Source: Icerya purchasi (lineage: Eukaryota > Arthropoda > Insecta > Hemiptera > Monophlebidae). From it: 64,000 bases of DNA. Location: assembly GCA_039619475.1 (NCBI GenBank), contig CM077115.1:30455083-30519082 (forward strand). Reading direction: 5' to 3'. The notes below the pieces were generated by a model. The model worked only from the letters and a program-made list of their open reading frames with translations, searched no databases and was not told the origin of the DNA. The translations under genes were made by a program, and so were the position numbers. This document shows positions 25,446 to 37,400 of this stretch, piece after piece; positions within the stretch are counted from its first letter, which is position 1, and every line of letters starts with the position of its first letter.

Positions 25446-28400
25446 GTTTTTTTTTTTTGTTTTTTTTCGTTTATCATGGGCTTGTCAACAATAAGGAGTA
25501 AGAAGCCCAAGCCTCAAAAAATAGGAATACAGAGCCGAACATTTCACCGAAAGAGATGAACACTGGAAGAATATATAATCGGCGTCGCACATAATTGCAT
25601 CCTCAAGATGGAGAGGACAATGCAGGGAGGAAATCAAGGAAAAGCGAAATCTGGAGGAAGGCAGCAAAGAATGGCCAAAACGCATGATGGAAACAACAAC
25701 AGAAAGTTGAAGAGAGAAATGTAAAAGAAACCATGAATGGCGAGGAAGAGTAGGCTGAACAGACAGATAAAAGGAACAACTGTTGGAAAAAGAGAAAATG
25801 TAAGTGTCTGACCAATACCCGATATGAAAACTATTACATATCGATAGGAGATTAGCGGGTGGAATTTTTTTTTTAAAAAAGGAAGAGAAGAAGCAGCAGC
25901 CCGAGCCAAGGAATCAGCCGCTTCATTACCAAATATGCCCAAGTGGCTAGGTACCCAAAGCAAATCAATGTTAATGGAATTATGAGTGACTGAACGTATA
26001 TGGAGGATAACAAAGTCACATGAATGATCAGGAAGGGGATAATATATGGCCTGAAGGGCGCTCAAGGAGTTAGAGATAATTAAAAAATTGGACGAAATGT
26101 GATTCAAGGAAATGAAAATAATAGAGCGAAGGATAGTCAATAATTCGTTTATGAATATGGAACAGAAATAAGAAAGACAAAAAGATTCTGGTAAGTTAAA
26201 ATCAGAAAGGGTGAAGGAAGCACCAACACCACCAGGCCCTCTCGAGCCATCCGTGTAAATGGTAGCATTAGAGGGAAATAGAGGATTGATAGTGCTGTAG
26301 AATACCTGTTTAATTGCGGCCTGGGGGAGGTTTTTAGAAGATGGAGGAAGAATAAATATCCCTTAGGAAGATAACAGAGATCAGTGAAGTTAAAGGAAAA
26401 ATAGGGAAGATTATTGAAGGAGATAGTGTACAGCCAAAATGAACTAAGACGATGTGAAATAAATGCCAAAATAGGGGTTTTATTAGGAGTAAAGCGCCAG
26501 CTATTATAAATCGAAAGGAAAGACTGAACAAGAGTAGAGGACGCAAGTGGAAGACATTTAACAAGGAAACGATAGCCTAAATAGGATCTGTGAATGAGCG
26601 GGGGTGACGAGTTAGATTCTGCAAGAATATCAGGGATTGGAGAGAATTGAAGTGGGCCAAGACAAAGACGAAGGCGAGAATTTGGATTACATCTAGTTTA
26701 GGGAGACGGATCTTGGACGCACAACCATAAATCAAAGAACAATAATCACATTTGGAACGGATAATAGATATGTAAAGAGAAATAAGAATATCGGGATCCC
26801 CACCCCATTTAGTTGGCGACAGAGCTTTCAGAAAGTTAAACCTTTTAATAGTAAAAGCAGAAAGATATATAATATGTTTAGAGAAGTACAAACGACCATC
26901 AAGAAAGATACCAAGATAACAGAAGAAATTAACACGAGAAAGAGATATATTGTTTAAGGATAATTTAACCAAAGCAGTGTTATAGGGTCGAAGGGTAAAA
27001 ATACTATAAGAAGACTTAGAGGGAGAAATCGAAAGATTAATTAAGGAGAGAGAATGTTCCAGTACAATGAGCGACGAACTAAGTGCTTCATAGGCTTCTA
27101 AAATATCCTCAGACAAGGAAAAAAGGAGGATATCGTCCGCAAAGAATAAAGAATAGGAATTTAAATGAAGAGAAGCTATACTGATAGTATAGATGTTAAA
27201 AAGAGTAGGACTGAAGGAGGAACCCTGAGGAGGAAGATCTCAGAAAACATTTCTTGGAACGTCAAGAGATGAAGAGGTGAAATGGATAGAACGATTCGTC
27301 ATGAGATTGATAATAAGGGGGAAAAAAACTGATTGGGATGGTAACTGCCGTCACTTTATCTCTTAAAGTGGGAAGATAAACATTATCAAAAGTAGAGGAG
27401 ACATCAATAAAGGAAGCTAAAATGAAATGTTTTTGTGAGAAACGAAAAGACTAACATAATCAGAAGGGCCAATACCAGGCCGGAAGCCGAAAATATTGTT
27501 AGGAAATATATTATTGTGCTCCAGCCACCAAACAGGGCGCTTGTTGAGCATACCCTCAAATAGTTTTTTAATACAGGATGCCAGGGAAATAGAACGTAGG
27601 GAAGAATTTTTTTTAGGAATGAGGGCGGCGATAAAAAAAATTCCAGGAGGAAGGAGCTATACTCTTCGAAAGGAAGGAATTGAAAAGACTAAAAAGAAAA
27701 TTAAGGGATTGTTCAGAAAGGTTTTTAAGGGCGAGAGAGCGAGAAGAGGATGGGAATTTGAAGGCTCGGGCTATTTTCCAAATCTGTGCAAGAAGAGTAG
27801 TTCTAGAGAACTTAGCACAGAAATTTTTCCAAGAGGCCTTCTTTGCAGATGTCAGTATTAACCTAGGACTCGCATTATCCTGTTTGTGAGTCAGAAAATC
27901 TTCAGTCGTACGATTAGAACGGAAGGTTCTAAAGGTGGCGCGACTGTGATTAAAAGTGATGTCACATTCCTTATTCAACCAAAGTGATGAGGCCTTACTA
28001 CGGTGAATAGATGACGACGGATGGCGCGAAGGAGAAGATAAAGAAAGAGCAGAAGTTAAGGAATGTAAAAAGGAATTATAGAGAGGTATCGGATCATAGT
28101 CCAGATGAATGAAAAGAAGAGACGAGTTCAGATTGGAGGCCAGCTAGTTCTGGAAAGATTTTTCAACTAGGATTGGAATCAAATGGAGGAGGAAAACTGA
28201 CAGGAGTTATTAGGATAGGTACATGATCACTACCATAAGGGTTTTCCAATTATAATTAAGACCAGTAGACGGAGAGAAGAAGGTCAGATCGAGGGAACTA
28301 GAAATAAAGATATTCCTGAGATATATGGGGGAAAAATCGTTGAGGAATACTAAGTTATCAGAAAGGATGGCATTCTCGAGGATGGAACTGTTGGGATTGT

Positions 28401-29600
28401 AGGATGCACAGTCCCATAAAGGACAATGAGCATTTCAGTCACCACCGATGATAAAAAAATGCGGGATAGAATAAAGAAAACGATGAAAGTGGGAAGCGAC
28501 GAAGATCGAAGCTAGGCGGAACATAGATGGAGAGGAAGACTGAATGGAGATGAGAACAATATTAGGTAGATTAGGATCAGGAGGAAGATTAAGGGAGACA
28601 TCATAAGCGTAGAATGGTATGTCATTTCTAACCAGGATTGCAGAACCACCATAACCGTCATCCGCGATCACATCTAACTGTCCTGAAGCCTCTAAAATTA
28701 AAATTTATGCCTGACCGGAGCCACGTTCCGAAGAGAAGAGCAACACTGACATTATGAAGATCCAATAACCCCTCTAATGAATTTTTATTGGCTCTTAGAC
28801 TACGGCAATTCCATTGTAGAATATTTAGCGTGGCCATCTTAATAAAACAGAAGAAGAACAAGGAATGAATGAAGTGGGGAGAAGGAGGGAAAAAGACCGT
28901 AAAAGGAGCCAACAGCTGGCACAAAATGGAAGACATTTGTATTGAGAGAACTAAGATGAGTGGGTAACGAAGAAACGAAAAATAAACAAATTAAAAATCG
29001 GGAGGAAGTAAGTTGAGACTGTCAAGTCAAAAGGGGAAACAAAGGGCAAAGGGAGGGGGCGTCAGGACACGCTGATGTATAATACAGGGGGAGATATAGA
29101 ATAATTTTTTGATAAAAGGAAAAAGAGTAAGTAACATTCGCGCAGAATCGACGGAGCCAGTTGAATTTAAGTTATAATCCATATATAAGCGTGGTTCATA
29201 GCCAACGCTATACAACCCCGACAATTTCACCACTGTATAATTAAAACAGCAAAGGTGAGAACGAAAAGTAATAAGAACGCAACTCAGTTCGGAGATTGAG
29301 CGAATTATCTCAACGTGAGTTCATTCGAGAGAAAAAGGAATGCAATAAATTCACCAATGCCTATTAGTGGTTAAAGCCACTTCAACATCAATATATTCAA
29401 AAATAAGACCGAAAAAGGTAAGATAGAATGAAAAAGTTACAAAAATAAAATCATTAATCAACTGGTTAATATGCTCCACATTGTATAGTGGAAAGGAGAT
29501 TAAACGAAAAGGAAGAAACGAAGTAATAAAGGAGGAGAAAGGAGATAGAAGGTAATTTAATAAAGAAAATACAGCCTCGATTTTTCTCACTTTCCGTTTT
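25446..29600 (-). mobile_element. LINE copy D, longest copy of the family
   Basis: Minus-strand copy with a start at 28837 ([18 protein letters not shown]), the endonuclease N-terminus. Then come endonuclease pieces (FFIIGGD at about 28440), reverse transcriptase (LASCIKKLFEGML at about 27560, PQGSSFSPTLFNIYT-like at 27200-27230, LFFADDILLF at 27118-27147) and RNase H (ISNSLSALQAIYY; WVPSHLGIFGNEAADSLARA, about 25900-25980). It ends after LGLLTPYC at 25485 and an A-rich tail (T-run on the plus strand, 25448-25468). The terminal part present in copy A (ALPSPSVV...) is missing. About 750 bases of pyrimidine-rich sequence upstream of 28837 to near 29600 probably form the 5' UTR; no ORF1 is evident. 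Frameshifts and stops break the frame. Confidence 0.9.
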
Positions 29601-32090
29601 TTTTTTTTTTTCGTTTCGCGTACAGTTTAAGAAGGAGAAATTAATTAAAATGGATATTATTAGTCAGAAAACAAGAAAGGGAGTCATTGTGTACGCCAGG
29701 GTCAACTTTTTAATGAAACCTTTGTCACATAATTAAATACCTGTTTCGATGAAAACGGTTGTGTAGTTGTACAGGCTGTTCAAAAAATTTTGAATAAACT
29801 TTGAAAATATTCCGCCGTTCTGTTCGCGACGAATAAAGATGATTTCAAAATAATTTACAGAAGGTTCTGCCTCTTCGAAATTTGTCTTGGCTTGTCACTA
29901 TATAATTTTATAGGATTTTTTTTTTTTTCTCTAGCCAACCACAATAATTTTTTTATTCGTTTAATGATTCTAGATAAAATTTAAATAATTCGTTCCTGTA
30001 ATTTTTAACGCATTATGTAATAAGTTATATATTTTCTCGTAAGAAAGATACTGATGTATATTGGCCATCGCTTTCCAGTTTCTCGAGTTTCTTTAATAAA
30101 TTTTCAAATTTCTTTTATTTGTGTATACTTCTTTATGGTACATAGCTGTCCGAATGAAACTAGTTATCCCGTTAGCGGCAGTCACTACGCCATTTGTACA
30201 CTTTAGTTTTATGTTAAGTTTATTTTCAAGTACTGCAACAAAATTATTCTAGTGTCGGTAATTTTATTACATTCTTTTTTTAATCTCAGTTCACGTCATA
30301 GCTTAGCGGTTTAATTTAAAAAATTAATGTCAACAATAAATCTAAAAACTGGTATCAATAGCAAAAAAAGTATCGTGCAACTGGAATTAAATAAAAAATG
30401 TAAAAACTTCACCAATCACGAAAGTACTTAATTTTCAAGATCACGCAGCTGCTGCAAGTTGCCGAATTGGGTCAACTATTAACCGCGTTATACACGGTGA
30501 CAGCGTAACCTGTCTCTGTATGTACTTACTAATACTGCTGTTACGTAAATGTTCTTTTTGTCTGATTACAGCATTAATATCTAAGATAGCTATAACCGGT
30601 TCACGATCCGCAAAGAATAAAATTTGCTGTAAATATTTTGTAATGTCTTTGTGATCCATAAAGATATAACAAGGTTAGTAAAGCATGATGTTTCATGCGC
30701 TGAAGATTCCGTATGTTAAGTTGAAGATAATCGGAATTAAGACGAAATTTTAGAAACGAAAAATATCTTTCCAAAAATTTTGTTTAAAACAAATTTTGAC
30801 TTCGGTTAGTAAAACGAAAAATTTAAAATAAAAATGCTTATTTTTAACATGTTTGTATATACATAATTTGCACTAACTTATCCTAAAACAAATGTGAGGG
30901 TAAAAATTTAACATTAAAAGCTTTATCTGTGTGGTAATTATATTAACATTAAAAAATTGAAGCATCCATTCGATATTGTTTTGCAGAATTATTTTCGAAT
31001 ATTTATAATTTTCAACGTACCGAGGGATTCGTTGGGGATTCAGATATTTCAAAGTAGAAAAACTATCCGCAAATGAAAAGCCGACTCGAAATCCATAACT
31101 GTAATATTTTCAAGCCTAATTTTTTTTTGGGCCGGGGGGCTTTTTGCCATTTCATAAACTTTTTTCTAAATTCGAAGGTTTCAGAAAGAAAACGAAATAT
31201 GGGTTCATTATTTTGAGATAGCGAACTTTACATCAATATATCACACGCTCGGAGAAAAAATTATTTTTTACCGAACTTTTGGGGTTTTCAGTGTCTCATG
31301 AACCTGGAAATTCGTAGGTACCGTAGTAGAAAAATATTTGTGAAGAATGTTTACGAGTGGTCTGAAATTGTTAATTACAATAGCTGCTTCAGAGAGAAAC
31401 GTGTAATTTTTGTCGCTTTTTTGAAATGTTCGCAGATATATTTAACAAGCATATCATCGTACACTGATTTACCTAATGGATCTCGTATATATATGCTTTA
31501 TCGTGTGCGAATGTTGACACACCTGCGGTCCATAATCGAAAAATTCAATGTAGTTTTGATGTACGATGTGAAAACGAATTAATACGTGTATAGAAGTGTG
31601 TCTCTCTCTACTGAGTAATCGGGTTTTAAGTAGGCTAGTGCGTGTGTATACTCACGCATGTAATGTATCAGTTTAGAATTTTGCGAATCCCGCGCCGAGC
31701 AGTGAATAATTTTGTAATTTCCACGAAACTGGCCGTCCATATTATTTCGGGGAATTTTACGAGCACAATTGAACTACATTCGCTTAATCTAGTCGCTTTT
31801 GAGCGACTGTTCTGTCGAGTCGTCTCTGAACTATCGCCGAGTTTAGATATTTGTTTTCAGAGGCACCATTGAAGTTGCAAAATTTTGTACCGTGTATTTT
31901 ACGTTAAAATCTTCCCAATATATCGAATATAAGATTTATTATTTCAGCCGCAGTTTGTTATTAAAATTTTTCTAACCGAATCTATTAATTTTTATTTCTT
32001 CCACAACATTCTCTGATCTCGTATCGCGACGTTGACAATATCGTGCTTTACATGAAACCCTATGATTCGCAACCACGGTTATATATATAT
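29601..32090. other. Region between LINE D and the mariner
   Basis: No gene identified. A 72-codon minus-strand ORF (30441-30659) and plus-strand ORFs at 31298-31582 and 31642-31872 have normal amino-acid composition but no family I recognise. A (TA)n stretch ends at the mariner boundary. Confidence 0.45.
30441..30659 (-). CDS. Unrecognised 72-codon ORF
   Basis: ORF with balanced, non-repetitive composition, in contrast with the low-complexity ORFs nearby. It includes FADREPVIAILDINAVIRQK and ends ITRLIVDPIRQLAAAA before a stop. An in-frame TAA lies a few codons upstream of the ATG, so if real it is a short single-exon protein, a terminal exon or a retro-copy fragment. I cannot assign a function. 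Confidence 0.25.
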   Translation of the reverse strand: MDHKDITKYLQQILFFADREPVIAILDINAVIRQKEHLRNSSISKYIQRQVTLSPCITRLIVDPIRQLAAAA

Positions 32091-32093
32091 ATA

Positions 32094-33414
32094 CGAGGGG
32101 GTCCATTAATAAGTAAACAGACAAGTCACCGTAAAATTTTTAATTATTAATATACTTACAATTTTTTTTTTTTTTCACTTTTCCACGTAATCCCCCTCTA
32201 CACGAATACTCTTGTCCAACCGGTCTACGAGGCTTTCCTTTGGCAAAGAATTCTTTAGGTTGAGTGCGGAACCACTTTAGGACATGATCCTTGACTTCTT
32301 TGTTGTTTTCGAAAATGTGTCCACGCAAAAAGTTCTTGAGCGGCCCGAACAAATGGAAATCTGACGGGGCTAAGTCAAGGCTATACGGGGGATGTGGGAG
32401 GATCTCCCACCCAATTTCCTCCAATATAGCTTGCGTTGACAGAGCGCTATAGGGGGTGGCATTGTCGTGCTGACGAATGATCCCTTTCGCGATGCGTCCT
32501 GGCTGTTTCCGCCGTATCGCCGGTCAAAGTTGAGTTTTGAGCACTTCTGCATATGACTCTGCGTTGACAGTACCTCTATCTTCCACATAATGACCAAGAA
32601 CCGCGCCTTTAATATCCCAAAACACGGTCAAAAGCACTTTGTTTGCTGAGGGACGCGACTTGAATTTTTTGGCTGCAGGCGACTTCGGATGCTTCCACAC
32701 CATACTTTGTTTTTTTTTTCGTTTCAGGCTCGTAATGATGGGCCCATATCTCATCACCGGTGACTACACGTTCTGAAAAAGCCTCACCTTCGATATTGGA
32801 ACGATTTTTGAGCTCCTTTCAAAATTCTTAGCCGATTTTCTTTGTACATCGCGGATAACATTTTGGGAACCCATCTCGCGTAGGTTTTTTGGACATTGAG
32901 ATGGTTGTGAATGATATTGTGGACGGTACCGGCACTCTCACCGTACTGGAGTGATATTTCTTCGATTGTAACCCGCTTGTCGGCTAGAATCTTAATGTTT
33001 TTTATGAGGATCGGCGATATCACTTCAACTGGGCGTCCACTACGCGGTTCCGACACTGTACTTTTTCGGCCGTTTTCGAACTGATCCACCCACGAATAAA
33101 AACTTGCGCGATTCATACACGAACTACTCCGTATTATTGTTCGGTCATTCTCCGATAAATATCGCTGGGTTTTACCCCTTCTGCCATCAAAAAACGAATA
33201 ACATCGCGCTGTTCATAGTGTGTACTTTCTTGGAGTGGAGCCGAACTACTTTGGGAATCACTGGCGAACAACCGACGACGCATAACAGTAACACAACATT
33301 CGCAGTGCGTAGCCAACACTCCAACTAACAAAACGAGCGCTTTCGTGGAAATCGCTACCACCTTTAGTTCCCTCTCCAGAGTGATATGTCTGTTTACTTA
33401 TCGAAGGACCCTCG
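32094..33414 (-). mobile_element. mariner (IS630-Tc1-mariner) element, inactive
   Basis: 1321 bp, bounded by TA and inverted repeats: left CGAGGGGGTCCATTAATAAG (32094 onward), right (reverse strand from 33414) CGAGGGTCCTTCGATAAGTA; both continue into AAACAGACA. The minus-strand transposase is read in pieces: an N-terminal helix-turn-helix part (YEQRDVIRFLMAEGV, about 33185-33230), then SFYSWVDQFENGRKS and EPRSGRPVEV (33000-33110), and the catalytic part with VFWDIKGAVLGHY (second Asp, about 32610) and YSLDLAPSDFHLFG (third Asp, about 32360). This fits a DD34D mariner. Frameshifts near 33120, 32780, 32530 and 32420 inactivate it. Confidence 0.95.
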
Positions 33415-33440
33415 TATATATATATATATTTTTTTTTTTT
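33415..33440. repeat. (TA)n then poly-T tract
   Basis: TA run directly at the mariner's right end followed by T15; mirrors the TA run at its left end. Confidence 0.85.
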
Positions 33441-33840
33441 TTGAAAATTATAACCGCCATTCGAAAAAAATCTTAAAACTCGCAACAAAAAAAAAAAAAA
33501 AAACTTTGATTGTAACACAAGCCTTTGTGGGAAAGAACACGATTAATAGAAGAGATTTCTGGAAATCGTTAATTATAACATTGACGTTTGCGAAGAGCCG
33601 AAATTTCATTTATAGTATTGCCATGAAGCTACATTTGTACAAAATACAAATATAAAAGTAGTCACGACGCTTGGAGTCGAACGGTACAGCTTAGAAGGGA
33701 GTTCGTGCGTTTCCTAAACCTCGTTCCTAATTACTACCTCGAGTACGCCATACAGTCGTGTTTTTGGAATCAATTTCTTTGCGCAATTCTTTTGCTAACT
33801 AGTTCTTTAAATACATAGTCTATTATATTTTTAATTCAAG

Positions 33841-34260
33841 TTTATTCGAGACTTTAATTTGTTTCATTATTGCTGCCATTTACATTTTGTTTTTTATTCA
33901 CTGAATACAAATTACGATTGATACTCGTAATGAACGTACTAAAATGATGCAAATAAATCGACGAGAATGAAGTAGCGTCTTACCATAAAATACATTACTT
34001 TTAATACTTCCTTAAATTGCGATATTTTAACGTTGTTGCATCGACGTTATTATTTTACAACAATTAAAAAATGAGAAGAATATTTTAACATTTAATCGAT
34101 AGTATTTAAATAAATTCATACTTATTGCTTGCATATTGTTTAATTATACAAATATAATATGTAGTTTTCAAAAAATAAATAATATTAAAAATTGTGATTC
34201 ATGGTATTGAGTGTATATACATTCATGTATTACATGATTATGATATTTTTGCTAAAACCG
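33841..34260 (-). other. Transaldolase 3' flank / probable 3' UTR
   Basis: Noncoding sequence after the transaldolase stop. On the minus strand AATAAA occurs at 33893-33898 and 33841-33846; either could be the polyadenylation signal. The mariner element begins (in transcript direction) about 430 bases further on. Inference from position and hexamers only. Confidence 0.45.
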
Positions 34261-34433
34261 CTAATTGGTCTGAGATTTAATTTCATTAATTAGGAATTCT
34301 TCCAGTTTTCTGGCATCTGCGTTAAACTTTCGTATTCCTTCCGATAATTTGTCTGTTGCCATTTGATCTTCATTCAAATACCAACGGAATGCTGATTCAT
34401 CTAGCGTAATCTTTTCGATATCCGCTTTGTTCG
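34261..34433 (-). CDS. Taldo: Transaldolase exon 8 (stop)
   Basis: Completes codon 269 and ends with TAG at 34261-34263. Acceptor TTATAG/CGAAC. Encodes [19 protein letters not shown] and a C-terminal helix [13 protein letters not shown], collinear with the human C-terminus. Confidence 0.95.
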
Positions 34434-37400
34434 CTATAAAACAAAAATTAGCTCATTTAGAAAAACATTTAAAACTTTTAAACTTATGCCGAAATACTTG
34501 AAATATAATTCGTAAAGTGCGAAGAAAAACAGTGAAAATAATTCCAAATATGAACTTCTGCCAAGCTGAACTGTTTTCACTAATCAAAAGTTCGCTTTAG
34601 TCCGGTTAATACGTAAATTCCTTATTTCAGAATCAGATGTTTAACTTAAGATGCTAGTTTCGAAATTAGCCTTTAGAACTTTTCTTTCCATTTTCTGTTT
34701 TCTCCTTCTTCTCTTTTTATGATCATTATTATTATTATTATTACTATTAATATTTCCTTTCATATTAATCTCTTCCTTCTCTAGATTTTAAGACACTATT
34801 GCCCAGAGACGGACATGTAGTAATTTTTATTTTCATATTTCAATGTACTACTGAGGCTGCTATGACTAAAATCACTGCCGGGCTGATATATTGGTTTTAT
34901 TCGTGTCATTATGCATTGTACTCTTGTCTTAAAATTTTTAAGACTGAGGCACTTTGACACTTTTTTACGTTATTGGAATGTACATTATATTCTCGCAAAG
35001 TTAAAACAATTGTCGAGACACATAGCGACTACAAATTTCGCTCTTTTATGTAACTTAGCTGCAATGAGCTCCGAATCATTTTGTCCGATGCCTCTAAAAT
35101 CCTGTTCCTTACTTATAATTTTTTCTTTTATTTATTCCAGTCCAGCATCTATCACCGTCCTCTTTCTATCAGCAGTTTACTTTTGTTTAATTATTTTTAT
35201 TTATTCCTTCCCTTTTCTTATTAACTTTCCTCTTTCCTTCTGTTTTTTTTTTTTTTTTTTTGTTGCTTCTTCCTTTTTTATTCTTTTTTTTACATTGTAA
35301 TTATCTTTTATTTTACTCTACCTCGCTGTTTTTCTTCTGGCACTCTCTATGTTTCTCTTCCTTTCCCTTCCCCTCTATCTTTTTGTTTTTTCTTTATTTC
35401 TTTTTCCTTTCCCACTCAAGTCTTTTCTTTTTATAATTTACTATGCCCGTTACTTTTAATATTTTACAGTGGAACTGTCGCAGCCTTAGAGCCAACAAAA
35501 ATGCATTAGAGGGTCTGTTAGACATTCATAGTATTAACGTTGCTCTCATTTCGGAAACGTGGCTACGGTCGGATATGAATATTAATTTTCGTGGGTATAA
35601 GATAATCAGATGCGACCGTGACGATGGTTATGGTGGATCTGCTATTCTTATTACGAACGGCATTCTATTTCAATCTCACGATGTTTCCTTTGATTCCCCT
35701 TCTAGTCCTAATTAGCCTAATATTTTATATATTTCCATCCCTTCCAACGCAGCTCGTCCGCTTAACATTATTTCTATTTATGTTCTTCCTAGTTGCGACC
35801 TTCTTTCTCAGGTTTATCCCACATCCATTTATCATTGGGGGGTGACTGGAATGCACGGTCTCCCTCATGGGGTTGCTCAAACCATAACAACAACGGTACT
35901 GTTCTTGACAATATCTTTTTTTCCCCCAACGATATAGTTCTCCTTAATGATCTCTCTCCTAGCTATTACAAGAGCCCATCTAGTTATAGTTCTCTCGATT
36001 TAACGTTTTCATCTCCTTCTATTGGTTTTGATTATAATTGGTTAACTCTCGTGGGCTCCTATGGTAGTGATCATATTCCTATTCTAATTAATCCCCAGAA
36101 TCCTCCTTCTTCTCCTCCTTATTTCAAACCTCTCAATTACCTTCGATGGAATCTATCGAAAACTAATTGGGCTCTGTTCCACTCCTTAGTTGATTCTACG
36201 CTTCCTAACTTTCTAGATGGCTCTGATCCTATATTTCACTACCATCTATTCCTAAATTCTATTACAAATGCTCTTTCGTTGTCTTCTCCTCCCTGTAAAC
36301 TGTCATCGCCAGGCCGTCGTGGAACAGCATCGTCCCTCTGGTGGAACGAACAATGCAATGCCGCTTTCGATCATAGTCGCGCTACGTTTAGAATTTTCCG
36401 GTCGAATCTCACACGTGAAAACTTTCTTGCCAAGGGCTAGGTTTATTCTAAAATTTTCTGTTCTTCTTTTTCGAGAATTACTCCTCTTAAGCATATCTGG
36501 AAAATGGCCGGACCTTTCAAATTCCCTTCTTCTGAACGTCCTTCTATCCACACTATTTCCTCCTCCGATAGTTTGTCTTCTTTTCTTGATACTGTTGCTC
36601 CTGCCTATGTTCTCAACGTTGATGAATCCTGTCCGTTTCCATTTACAAAAGACCCTAATCCTCATTTTCTTACCTCTGCGTTTAATATTAATGAATTAAA
36701 ATCCATTCTTAAAAAATCTTCTAGCCCCACTCGTGGTCGTGATGGTATTCCCTTCTCTGGCCTAAAAAAGTTATCCGATCATGCTTTCCAAACTCTTCTC
36801 TGTATATTTAACTCATTTCTGTCCAGAGGGGTCACACCTACTGCCTCGAACACCGTTATTATCATTCCTGTCCTTAAGAAAAACTCCTCTCTTCGTCCGA
36901 TTTTCCTAGCATCGTGTCTCAGAAACCTGTTTGAGGGCATGCTTAATAAGCGCCTGGTCTGGTGGCTCGAACATAATAACGTTTTTCCTTCCAATATGTT
37001 TGGTTTCCATACTGGCCTAGGTCCTGCTGACTGCGTCAGTCTTTTTGTTTCTTATATCTATAAATCTTTCATCGATAAACAGTATACATTAGCTACTTTT
37101 ATTGATGTTTCCAGCGCTTTTGATAATGTCCATCTCCCTACTCTTCGAGATGGAATGATAGCAATTAACATCCTGACGCATTTCTTTTCCGTCATTGTTA
37201 ACCTGATGTTAAATCGTACTATTCTCCTGTCTTCCTCCTCGTTCGAAGTTACAAGAGTTGTTTCACGTATTCTTCCACAAGGATCCTGCCTTAGCCCTAC
37301 TCTTTGTAATATTTATACTATTTCTGTTGCTTCTCTTTCTATGAACTCCTCTTCCTTATATTTGCTTTCTCATTCACACTCTTTTCTCACTTCATGCTAT

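Noticed and set aside
27496..27889. Plus-strand ORFs of 121 and 69 codons
   Set aside because: They are the antisense reading of LINE copy D's reverse-transcriptase region.
30421..30660. Initial thought that the 30.4-kb ORF was a histone H2A-variant copy
   Set aside because: Neither strand shows the H2A core motifs in order; resemblance is limited to a few residues.
33104..33655. Plus-strand ORFs over the mariner's right end
   Set aside because: Shadows of the minus-strand transposase and its terminal repeat.
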